This document shows positions 1 through 6,193 of a stretch of 23,619 bases of DNA, piece after piece; position 1 is the first letter of the stretch, and each line of letters begins with the position of its first letter. A program made the translations under genes and the position numbers. This DNA is from JBARCX01 sp049794535 (GTDB taxonomy: Bacteria; Pseudomonadota; Gammaproteobacteria; Xanthomonadales; Rhodanobacteraceae), in NCBI GenBank assembly GCA_049794535.1, contig JBARCX010000153.1, positions 1 through 23,619 of the forward strand. The letters run 5' to 3'. The notes below the pieces were generated by a model that ran no database searches, was not told where the DNA came from, and was given only the letters and a program-made list of their open reading frames with translations.

Positions 1-561
1 ACAGACGGAAGGCGTCCTTCACGGCCTCGCGCATCGAGACGGAATCCTTCTTACCGCGTGCGCCAGATTCAGCGATATGGAACACACGCTGTTCGGCGTG
101 CTCCAGCACCTCCTGCACACTCTGCCCTTCCGGACGATAACCGTCTTCGGTAATCGCCGTACCAGCGTCGATCAGCTGGCGCAGTACGGATTTCTCACGC
201 ACGATGTCGCCATACGCAGCGATATTCGCCGCACTCGGCGTAGCGTTGGCCAGCTCGATCAAGTAGCTCGCACCACCCACCATTTCGGCCAGTCCGTTCG
301 ACTCGAACCAGTCGCCCAAGGTCACCGCATCACACGGCATGCCTTTGTTCGCCAACTCGGTGATCGCGCGCCAGATCAGGCGATGATCTTTGCGATAGAA
401 ATCCTGTTCGCTAAGGCGGTCAGCCACCTTGTCCAGCGCATCCGGCGCCAGCATCAATCCACCCAGTACGGCCTGTTCGGCATCAATGGAATGCGGAGGT
501 ACGCGCAATGATTCGATGGCGGGGGCGGAGCCGGATTTGCGCTCGGATGCGAAAGACATCG
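1..561 (-). CDS. dnaB: Replicative DNA helicase DnaB (N-terminal part, runs off the window)
   Basis: The hexameric helicase that unwinds DNA at the replication fork. Only the first 187 codons are present; the frame is open to the window edge. The translation begins MSFASERKSG and contains VPPHSIDAEQAVLGGLML, the hallmark start of the DnaB N-terminal helical domain, followed by the stretch that leads to the linker region. The RecA-like ATPase domain with its Walker A motif lies outside the window. The start at 561 is supported by a GAGG ribosome binding site about 8 nt upstream. The gene lies downstream of rplI in the same direction, separated by a hairpin terminator and an upstream region carrying two DnaA boxes, so it probably has its own promoter. 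An rpsF-rpsR-rplI-dnaB order is common in proteobacteria. Confidence 0.95.
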
Positions 562-664
562 ATTTACCTCAAGAGATGACATGGTACCGACGGATGTCGG
601 ATCACCATGCTCATGCTGATAGCCATCATACGCGGCGCCATCTCATGCGCCGAGACCATAAGTC

Positions 665-694
665 TGTGGATAAGCTGTGTATTGTTGTGGATAA
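665..694 (-). promoter_or_regulatory. Two perfect tandem DnaA boxes upstream of dnaB
   Basis: TGTGGATAA occurs at 665-673 and again at 686-694. On the minus strand, the direction of dnaB, each reads TTATCCACA, the consensus high-affinity DnaA box. The two have the same orientation and start 21 bp apart, about two helical turns, so both would lie on the same DNA face. They are about 104 and 125 bp upstream of the dnaB start codon. A possible -10 (TATGAT on the minus strand, 625-630) lies between them and the gene, but no convincing -35 accompanies it. Sequence identity is direct; regulation of dnaB by DnaA is inferred. Confidence 0.7.
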
Positions 695-797
695 GCCAGA
701 ACACGGTGGCAAGCCTGAAGTCGAAACCCAACCTTCGGCTTAGAGGGGTGGATCCGCGAACCGGATCATCCGACCACCCTACCCTGTGGCACCAAAG

Positions 798-825
798 CGA
801 ACGGGCGCCCGAAGGCGCCCGTTCG
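798..825 (-). terminator. Hairpin terminator after rplI
   Basis: A perfect 12-bp stem (798-809 with 814-825) encloses a 4-nt loop. Read in the direction of rplI, the loop is TTCG closed by C-G, the very stable cUUCGg tetraloop. The following T run is short (CTTTGG), so termination may be partial and some ribosomal transcripts may continue into dnaB. Confidence 0.7.
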
Positions 826-852
826 TAGATACATCGAGAAGGCCGGAGCGCC

Positions 853-1302
853 TTACTTCTGGCCGATCACGATCACCTTGACGCTGCCCTGCACGTCAGC
901 GTGCAAGCTGATCACCACGTCGTACTCACCGATGTGGCGGATCGGGCCTTCGCCCTGGATCACTTCAATCTTGTTCACGTCGTGACCGACGGCATGCAGA
1001 GCTTCGGAGATCTCGCGCGGACCGACCGAGCCGTACAGCTTGCCTTCCGGGCTCGCGTGAGCTTCGATGGTTACCGACACGTCGGCGAGCTTGGCCTTGC
1101 GCGACTCGGCGGTGGTCAGCAGGGTGCTGGCCTTAGCCTCGTACTCGGCACGGCGCTGCTCGAAAGCAGCCAGGTTGTCGGCAGTGACGCGCACAGCCTT
1201 GCCCTGCGGCAAGAGGTAGTTGCGGCCATAACCCGGCTTCACATTGACCTTGTCGCCAAGGTTGCCGAGGTTACGTACCTTCTCAAGAAGAATGAGTTCC
1301 AT
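853..1302 (-). CDS. rplI: 50S ribosomal protein L9
   Basis: A structural protein of the large ribosomal subunit that binds 23S rRNA near the base of the L1 stalk. The 149-residue product is the usual length for L9. It starts MELILLEKVRNLGNLGDKV and continues VKPGYGRNYLLPQGKA, the L9 N-terminal signature, followed by the long connecting helix (about residues 41-75) and the C-terminal domain with GKLYGSVG. An AAGGA ribosome binding site sits about 6 nt before the ATG. It is the last gene of rpsF-rpsR-rplI and is separated from rpsR by a 107-nt gap containing a strong hairpin. Confidence 0.98.
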   Translation of the reverse strand: MELILLEKVRNLGNLGDKVNVKPGYGRNYLLPQGKAVRVTADNLAAFEQRRAEYEAKASTLLTTAESRKAKLADVSVTIEAHASPEGKLYGSVGPREISEALHAVGHDVNKIEVIQGEGPIRHIGEYDVVISLHADVQGSVKVIVIGQK

Positions 1303-1371
1303 GAGGGTTCCTTTTCGTTAGCACCGGAGTGGCCCGATGCAGCCATGGACGGTTGTCCGAAGGGTTGACCA

Positions 1372-1398
1372 ACACGCCCGGCACAGGGCCGGGCGTGT
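1372..1398 (-). other. Intercistronic hairpin between rpsR and rplI
   Basis: A perfect 11-bp GC-rich inverted repeat (1372-1382 with 1388-1398) with a 5-nt loop lies about 11 nt after the rpsR stop. No T run follows in the direction of transcription, so it does not look like a full terminator. It could stop 3' exonucleases, mark an RNase processing site, or adjust the L9 level relative to S6/S18. Confidence 0.5.
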
Positions 1399-1409
1399 CA
1401 CACGATTAA

Positions 1410-1640
1410 TTAAACGTCGTGGTTGTCGGTGTACGGCAGCAGAGCGAGGAAGCGTGCGCGCTTGATCGCGGTGGCCAACTGGCGCTGGTAACGCGCCTTG
1501 GTGCCCGTGATGCGGCTCGGCACGATCTTGCCGTTCTCGGTGACGTACTGACGCAGCGTGTTGAGATCCTTGTAATCGATCTCCTTCACGTCTTCGGCAG
1601 TGAAGCGGCAGAATTTGCGGCGGCGGAAGAACTTAGACAT
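1410..1640 (-). CDS. rpsR: 30S ribosomal protein S18
   Basis: A small-subunit protein that forms a heterodimer with S6 on the platform of the 30S subunit. The 76-residue product has the S18 pattern: the basic start MSKFFRRRKFCRF, then DYKDLNTLRQYVTENGKI and the RNA-binding segment ITGTKARYQRQLATAIKRAR. Length and sequence are typical. AGGAG sits 7 nt before the ATG. It follows rpsF after 14 nt in the same operon, as expected for proteins that work as a dimer. Confidence 0.98.
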   Translation of the reverse strand: MSKFFRRRKFCRFTAEDVKEIDYKDLNTLRQYVTENGKIVPSRITGTKARYQRQLATAIKRARFLALLPYTDNHDV

Positions 1641-1654
1641 GGCAGTGCTCCTGA

Positions 1655-2092
1655 TCAGTCGTCGCTGTCGCGATCGTTGTCGCGGTCGTCACGCTCACGG
1701 CGTGCCGGGCGCTCGTCACCATCGCTGTCGTCATCGCGGCGACGCGAAGACTTGGCGTCATCCTTTTCCTTCGACTTCAGGATGAAGGACTGCTCGATAT
1801 CGGCTTCGTCGCGACGGACCACGAGGTGACGCAGCACGGCGTCGTTGAAGCGGAAACCCGACTCCAACTCGTTCAGTGCATGCTGGCTCACTTCGATGTT
1901 GAGCATGACGTAGTGAGCCTTGGCCAGGTTCACGATCGGGTAGGCCAACTGGCGACGACCCCAATCTTCGAGGCGATGGATCTTGCCGCCGTCGGTCTCG
2001 ATCAGCGCTTTGTAGCGCTCGATCATCGCCGGGACCTGCTCGCTCTGGTCAGGGTGGACCAGAAACACGACTTCGTAATGACGTAGCGTCAT
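1655..2092 (-). CDS. rpsF: 30S ribosomal protein S6 with a charged C-terminal tail
   Basis: The small-subunit partner of S18. The open frame extends upstream to 2242, but the S6 fold begins at MTLRHYEVVFLVHPDQSEQV, and AAGGAG lies 8 nt before that ATG, so 2092 is the start; the added upstream residues are leader RNA, not protein. The product is 145 residues. Residues 1 to about 105 form the ferredoxin-like S6 domain. Residues about 106-145 are a low-complexity tail of alternating Arg and Asp/Glu. C-terminal extensions of S6 are known; in E. coli the tail receives glutamates from RimK. No RimK gene is in this window. Confidence 0.97.
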   Translation of the reverse strand: MTLRHYEVVFLVHPDQSEQVPAMIERYKALIETDGGKIHRLEDWGRRQLAYPIVNLAKAHYVMLNIEVSQHALNELESGFRFNDAVLRHLVVRRDEADIEQSFILKSKEKDDAKSSRRRDDDSDGDERPARRERDDRDNDRDSDD

Positions 2093-2190
2093 TGGTGAAT
2101 GGCTCCTTGTGGATGCGGCCTTACGGCCTCGCAGCCTCCCGCTGGTGCGGTGAGGCAAGTACCCATCCGCACCAAAAGGGGGCGGACAGA
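2093..2190 (-). promoter_or_regulatory. Structured 5' leader of the rpsF operon (possible S6:S18 autoregulatory element)
   Basis: Between the predicted transcription start and the rpsF ATG are about 98 nt with two inverted repeats. One pairs 2144-2150 with 2167-2173 (7 bp). The other is a GC-rich hairpin near 2115-2131, whose arms read GAGGCC and GGCC around GTAA in the sense direction, just upstream of the Shine-Dalgarno sequence. Many bacteria carry an rpsF leader bound by the S6:S18 dimer, featuring a bulged CCG next to a stem-loop; a CCG is present here. The repeats are seen; the regulatory role is inferred. Confidence 0.45.
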
Positions 2191-2196
2191 AGCGGA

Positions 2197-2226
2197 ATTG
2201 TAGGGCGTGGGGTGCTTCAGATGCAA
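2197..2226 (-). promoter_or_regulatory. Predicted sigma-70 promoter of rpsF-rpsR-rplI
   Basis: On the minus strand there is TTGCAT (2226-2221), an 18-nt spacer and TACAAT (2202-2197). These match the -35 and -10 consensus at 4/6 and 5/6. Transcription would start near 2190 and give a leader of about 98 nt. Confidence 0.55.
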
Positions 2227-2262
2227 GCGGCAGCTTAGGCAAGCGCCTGATCCAACAGGCTC

Positions 2263-2586
2263 TTAGCTAACCGTAAAGCTCTCGCCGCAGCCGCATTCGC
2301 CGGTGGCATTGGGGTTATGGAACACGAAGCTGGCGTTCAAACCCTGGCGCTGAAAATCGATCACGGTGCCGTCGATCAGGGGCAGGCTCTTGCCGTCCAC
2401 CACCAAACGCACGCCGTCAATCTCGACCACCTGATCGTCATGGCCTACCGTCTCGGCCAGATCCACCACGTAGGCAAAACCCGAGCAACCGGTGCGCTTG
2501 ACCCCAAAACGTACGCCCGCAGCGGCGGTTTGCGCGAGAAACTGGCGCATGCGCTGATTGGCGGCAGGGGTAATCGTAATCGTCAT
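2263..2586 (-). CDS. iscA: A-type iron-sulfur carrier protein, IscA-like
   Basis: A carrier that receives Fe-S clusters from the scaffold protein and passes them to apo-enzymes in the cytoplasm. The product is 107 residues, the length of E. coli IscA. The three cluster-binding cysteines are at positions 34 (RTGCSGFAY), 98 and 100 (ECGCGESF). The C-terminal ECGCGESF wording resembles IscA more than ErpA, but no iscS, iscU or hscBA gene lies next to it, so it may serve as a stand-alone A-type carrier. The Shine-Dalgarno match is weak: GGAG lies about 13 nt before the ATG. It is divergent from asnS and lies upstream of, in line with, the rpsF promoter. Confidence 0.85.
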   Translation of the reverse strand: MTITITPAANQRMRQFLAQTAAAGVRFGVKRTGCSGFAYVVDLAETVGHDDQVVEIDGVRLVVDGKSLPLIDGTVIDFQRQGLNASFVFHNPNATGECGCGESFTVS

Positions 2587-2738
2587 GGTGCTAAATCAAC
2601 TCCGGAAGCACACGCAAAGGTCGCGGCTATCGCTGGCACTACATTATCATGTGGGTTTGCCCAATACGGCCAACAGGCTGGTATGGGCGCCCCAACCTAT
2701 CACGCCGATATGCGGCGGTTATGCAGGAGTTTCAATCC

Positions 2739-4154
2739 ATGGCGGTGGTCAGCTCGACGGTGTACAGCGTGAAGCAGGCTCTTTCCGGCAAAGTCGAGGC
2801 CGGCAGCAAAGTCACCGTACGTGGCTGGGTGCGTACCCGGCGCGACTCCAAGGCCGGCCTGTCCTTCGTCAATGTGACCGACGGCTCCTGCTTCGACCCG
2901 ATTCAGGCCGTTGTACCCGCCAGCCTGGACAACTACGCGAGCGAAGTACTGCATCTCACTGCGGGCGCTGGCCTCATCGTCAGCGGCACCCTGGTCCCAT
3001 CCCAGGGCAAGGGGCAGAGTTTCGAGCTGCAGGCGGATGAGGTGATCGTCACCGGCCTGGTCGACGACCCCGAAACCTACCCGATCCAGCCCAAGCAGCA
3101 CTCGATGGAGTTCCTGCGCGAAGTCGCTCACCTGCGCCCGCGCACCAACCTTTTTGGGGCGGTGACCCGCGTGCGCCACACGATGATGACGGCAATTCAC
3201 CGCCATCTCACCGAGCAAGGCTTCTTCTGGATCAACACACCGATCATCACCACTTCCGATGCCGAAGGCGCCGGCGACATGTTCCGCCTGTCCACGCTGG
3301 ACCTGGCCAACCTGCCGCGCGATGACAAGGGCAAGATCGACTTCCGCAAGGATTTCTTCGGTCGTGAGGCGTTCCTCACTGTGTCTGGCCAGCTCAACGT
3401 TGAGGCTTATGCCCTGGCGATGAGCAAGGTCTACACGTTCGGCCCCACCTTCCGTGCAGAGAACTCCAACACGCCGCGCCACTTGGCTGAGTTCTGGATG
3501 GTGGAGCCGGAAATCGCCTTCGCCGACCTCACCGCCAACGCTGATTGCGCCGAGAGCTTCCTCAAGGCGATCTTCAAAGCGGTGCTTGATGAGCGTGCCG
3601 ACGACATGGCGTTTTTCGCCGAGCGTGTACAGCCGGATGCTATCAGCCGCCTGGAAACCTTCATCGCCCAGCCGTTCGAGCGTATCGACTACACCGATGC
3701 GGTCACGATCCTGCAGAAGTCCGGGCAGAAGTTCGAATACCCGGTGGCCTGGGGTATCGATCTGCAAACCGAGCACGAACGTTATCTCGCCGAGAAACAT
3801 ATTGGCCGTCCCGTGGTCGTAATGAACTACCCCGAGGCGATCAAGGCGTTCTACATGCGCTTGAACGACGATGAGAAAACCGTAGCCGCGATGGATGTGC
3901 TTGCGCCAGGCATCGGTGAAATCATCGGCGGTGCACAGCGCGAGGAGCGCCTGGACTACCTCGACCGACGGATGGCCAAATTCGGACTCGATACCGCCAC
4001 CTACGGCTGGTATCGTGACCTGCGTCGTTACGGCACCGTGCCGCACGCCGGCTTTGGCCTCGGCTTCGAGCGCCTGCTGGTTTACGTCTGCGGCCTGTCG
4101 AACATTCGCGATGCCATTCCTTATCCACGTGCGGCAGGGACTGCCGAATTCTGA
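2739..4154 (+). CDS. asnS: Asparaginyl-tRNA synthetase
   Basis: A class IIb synthetase that charges tRNA-Asn with asparagine in the cytoplasm. The product is 471 residues; the E. coli enzyme has 466. An N-terminal OB-fold anticodon-binding domain (about residues 15-105, including VRGWVRTRRDSKAG) is followed by the catalytic core with motif 2 (FRAENSNTPRHLAEFWMVEPE region) and motif 3 (GFGLGFERLLVYVCG), ending in NIRDAIPYPRAAGTAEF. The start at 2739 is chosen because AGGAG lies 9 nt upstream and MAVVSSTVYSV aligns with the usual N-terminus; upstream in-frame ATGs exist at 2649 and 2721. Presence of asnS implies direct charging rather than sole reliance on amidation of Asp-tRNA-Asn. Confidence 0.97.
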   Translation: MAVVSSTVYSVKQALSGKVEAGSKVTVRGWVRTRRDSKAGLSFVNVTDGSCFDPIQAVVPASLDNYASEVLHLTAGAGLIVSGTLVPSQGKGQSFELQADEVIVTGLVDDPETYPIQPKQHSMEFLREVAHLRPRTNLFGAVTRVRHTMMTAIHRHLTEQGFFWINTPIITTSDAEGAGDMFRLSTLDLANLPRDDKGKIDFRKDFFGREAFLTVSGQLNVEAYALAMSKVYTFGPTFRAENSNTPRHLAEFWMVEPEIAFADLTANADCAESFLKAIFKAVLDERADDMAFFAERVQPDAISRLETFIAQPFERIDYTDAVTILQKSGQKFEYPVAWGIDLQTEHERYLAEKHIGRPVVVMNYPEAIKAFYMRLNDDEKTVAAMDVLAPGIGEIIGGAQREERLDYLDRRMAKFGLDTATYGWYRDLRRYGTVPHAGFGLGFERLLVYVCGLSNIRDAIPYPRAAGTAEF

Positions 4155-4168
4155 TCACAACACCTCCA

Positions 4169-4972
4169 ATGCGCTTTCGACTCCCTGCTGCCCTTGCCCC
4201 AATCCTGCTGATCACGCTGCTGACGCTGCTGCTTACCGCTTGCCACACCGCCAAGGCGCTGTTGCCGGCGAAACTGCTGCCGGCACCGGATACCAGTCAC
4301 TCGCTGGAAACGGCAAAGCAACAGCTGAAAGACGCAACGCCGTGCTGTGGCAGCTTCGCCGATTTCTCTTACGACACCATCCTGCCGTGGCAACCGAAGA
4401 AGTTCCAACTGGGCAGCGGCAGCCTGGTGGCCGACCTCAACGGCGTACGCAGCTACTTCCTCGCCTTTCGCCTACCGGTGGGCGTGAAGCTTCCCTACCG
4501 GGTTGCGCTGAAGTCGGAGTTGAACGGTCGCTGGCTGCAATCGAGTTATCTGTTTGCGCCATCCACCGTGCTGCTGGATGAAGCCTTCCAACCGATCGAC
4601 TCGCAAGATATCAATCTGTGCGAGTACATGGGATGGAGCGACGAGGCCAGCGGCGCCTTCGGGAGTGTCACGATCAGCAGCGACAAAGCGCGCTACCTGG
4701 TGGTCTATGCCTCGGACAAACAACAGACCAGCGCGACTTACTGGGAGCAGTCGCCCGCCGCATTCTCCGCCGAAGCACCCGTGAAGATGAACTCGAACGG
4801 CAGCTTCAAGATCCCCCATGGCCCTGATGGCACGATCTGGATCGGCATCATGGACAAGACCTATGCCAAGGCCGTGGACAACGCGATCTGTAGCAAGCCG
4901 CCGCAAGGTAATGGTGTGTTGAATACGCTACGCACTGCACTGCCAACGCATTTGAACTGGAGTCACAGTTGA
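4169..4972 (+). CDS. MalM-family periplasmic lipoprotein
   Basis: A predicted outer-membrane or periplasmic lipoprotein of 267 residues. A hydrophobic signal segment (about residues 7-24) ends in the lipobox LTAC, with the lipidated cysteine at 25. The mature part contains CCGSFADFSYDTILPW, an NGVRSYFLAFRLP segment and LFAPSTVLLDEAFQP, which resemble the MalM (maltose operon periplasmic protein) family. MalM has no well-established biochemical role, and no maltose transport genes are nearby, so no sugar function should be assumed. The ATG lies 14 nt after asnS without a clear Shine-Dalgarno sequence, and the gene overlaps the next one by 4 nt, suggesting co-transcription with asnS. Confidence 0.65.
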   Translation: MRFRLPAALAPILLITLLTLLLTACHTAKALLPAKLLPAPDTSHSLETAKQQLKDATPCCGSFADFSYDTILPWQPKKFQLGSGSLVADLNGVRSYFLAFRLPVGVKLPYRVALKSELNGRWLQSSYLFAPSTVLLDEAFQPIDSQDINLCEYMGWSDEASGAFGSVTISSDKARYLVVYASDKQQTSATYWEQSPAAFSAEAPVKMNSNGSFKIPHGPDGTIWIGIMDKTYAKAVDNAICSKPPQGNGVLNTLRTALPTHLNWSHS

Positions 4973-5286
4973 CGCTCACCGTGCTCTACCTCGGCCTGCT
5001 GCTCGCCGGCATCATCTGTTTCGTGCTGCACTACGTTGCACCGTTTCGACTGGCGCGCCGACTTCGCCAGAACTATCCGGAACACTGGAAGATTATTGAC
5101 GCGGGCGGTGCCGCACATGGACCACGGCTGTGGCTACGCATGCAACATGTGCTGCGCTCGCCGGCTATCCCTGCTATCGGCGACACCACCGTCACACGCT
5201 TATGGCGCGTATGGCGCTATAGCCAGTGGCTAGCTTGGGCTTGCTGGATCGCTGCCCTAACGCTGCAATGGTTTAGCCGACACTAA
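4969..5286 (+). CDS. Small two-helix membrane protein, unknown function
   Basis: A 105-residue protein I cannot assign to a named family. It has a hydrophobic helix at about residues 3-26, a basic segment after it (RLARRLRQNYPEHW), a soluble middle and a second hydrophobic helix at about 86-101. This predicts two membrane spans with both ends on the same side. The start is TTG at 4969, overlapping the preceding stop codon (TTGA), with TGGAG 6 nt upstream; this arrangement suggests translational coupling to the MalM-like gene. The next gene begins 30 nt downstream. Confidence 0.75.
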   Translation: MTLTVLYLGLLLAGIICFVLHYVAPFRLARRLRQNYPEHWKIIDAGGAAHGPRLWLRMQHVLRSPAIPAIGDTTVTRLWRVWRYSQWLAWACWIAALTLQWFSRH

Positions 5287-5316
5287 GTAAGGTTAGCCAA
5301 AACTCAAGGAATGCCC

Positions 5317-6108
5317 ATGCAACTCGATCTGAGTGGTCGTCACGCGCTGGTTTGCGGTGCGTCGCAAGGTATCGGCCGTGCCAGCGCAATCGAGCTAGCC
5401 GAACTGGGTGCCAGCGTCACCGTTCTCGCCCGCTCCGCTGATGCATTGCAGGCACTGGTAGAGAGCTTGCCTCGCCCTAAAGCCGGGCAACGGCACGCAT
5501 GGCGCAGCGTGGATATGCAGGACACTGCTGCACTGCATGCCACGGCTACTAGCATCGCTGCAGCCGATCCCGTACATATCCTCATCAATAACAGTGGCGG
5601 CCCACCGGGCGGCCCCGCGCACACGGCCGAGCTCACGGCGTTCGAGGTCGCTTTCCGTCAGCACCTACTTGCCGGACAGACGTTGGTGCAAGCGTTATTG
5701 CCTGGCATGCGCGCCAGTAGTTATGGCCGCATCGTCAATGTGATCTCCACCTCGGTGAAAGAGCCGATCGCCGGGCTAGGCGTATCCAATACCGTGCGCG
5801 CTGCGGTGGCAAGCTGGGCTAAGACGCTAGCCGGCGAATTGGCGGCCGACGGCATCACCGTCAACAACGTGCTACCGGGCTACACCCGCACTAGCCGCCT
5901 GGACGGCCTGCTTGCCGCGCAGGCAAAAACTAGCGGCCGCAATGAGCAGGAAGTCGCGCAAGGCATGTTGGCCACGGTACCCGCCCGCCGCTTCGGCGAA
6001 GCCAGCGAAGTGGCAGCGGTCATTGCATTCCTTTGCACCCCAGCTGCGGCCTATGTCAACGGCGTCAGTATCGCGGTGGACGGCGGTCGAACGCGCTCAC
6101 TGAGCTGA
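5317..6108 (+). CDS. SDR-fold oxidoreductase-like protein lacking the catalytic Tyr-Lys pair
   Basis: A 263-residue protein with a classical short-chain dehydrogenase layout: nucleotide-binding GASQGIG at 14-20, NNSGG at 91-95 and the C-terminal VNGVSIAVDGG. A serine is present at the active-site position (S144), but where the YxxxK motif should stand the sequence is SNTVR, giving Ser157 and Arg161. Normal SDR proton transfer from Tyr is therefore not expected. The start at 5317 is preferred because AAGGA is 6 nt upstream; the ATG at 5311 is too close to it. It precedes the aminomuconate-type ALDH by 85 nt, so a role in the same pathway is likely but unproven. SDR subgroups with degenerate catalytic tetrads are known. 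Confidence 0.85.
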   Translation: MQLDLSGRHALVCGASQGIGRASAIELAELGASVTVLARSADALQALVESLPRPKAGQRHAWRSVDMQDTAALHATATSIAAADPVHILINNSGGPPGGPAHTAELTAFEVAFRQHLLAGQTLVQALLPGMRASSYGRIVNVISTSVKEPIAGLGVSNTVRAAVASWAKTLAGELAADGITVNNVLPGYTRTSRLDGLLAAQAKTSGRNEQEVAQGMLATVPARRFGEASEVAAVIAFLCTPAAAYVNGVSIAVDGGRTRSLS

Positions 6109-6193
6109 CTTGCTCGTCTAACTTGCCCGCAATTACCCCCCGCATACGCGGACGTCCGGTGCAATCGACGCACGTACGTTCTAAGCTTGCAGG

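Noticed and set aside
751..767. 6-bp inverted repeat GATCCG/CGGATC between the DnaA boxes and the rplI terminator
   Set aside because: Too short to assign a role, although it can be extended with mismatches.
2093..2242. 50-codon N-terminal extension of S6
   Set aside because: The S6 fold starts at 2092 with a good ribosome binding site, and the extension overlaps the promoter and leader.
2700..4046. 448-codon open frame on the minus strand opposite asnS
   Set aside because: It is the antisense shadow of a clear asparaginyl-tRNA synthetase; the translation shows no recognisable domain and such frames are frequent in GC-rich DNA.
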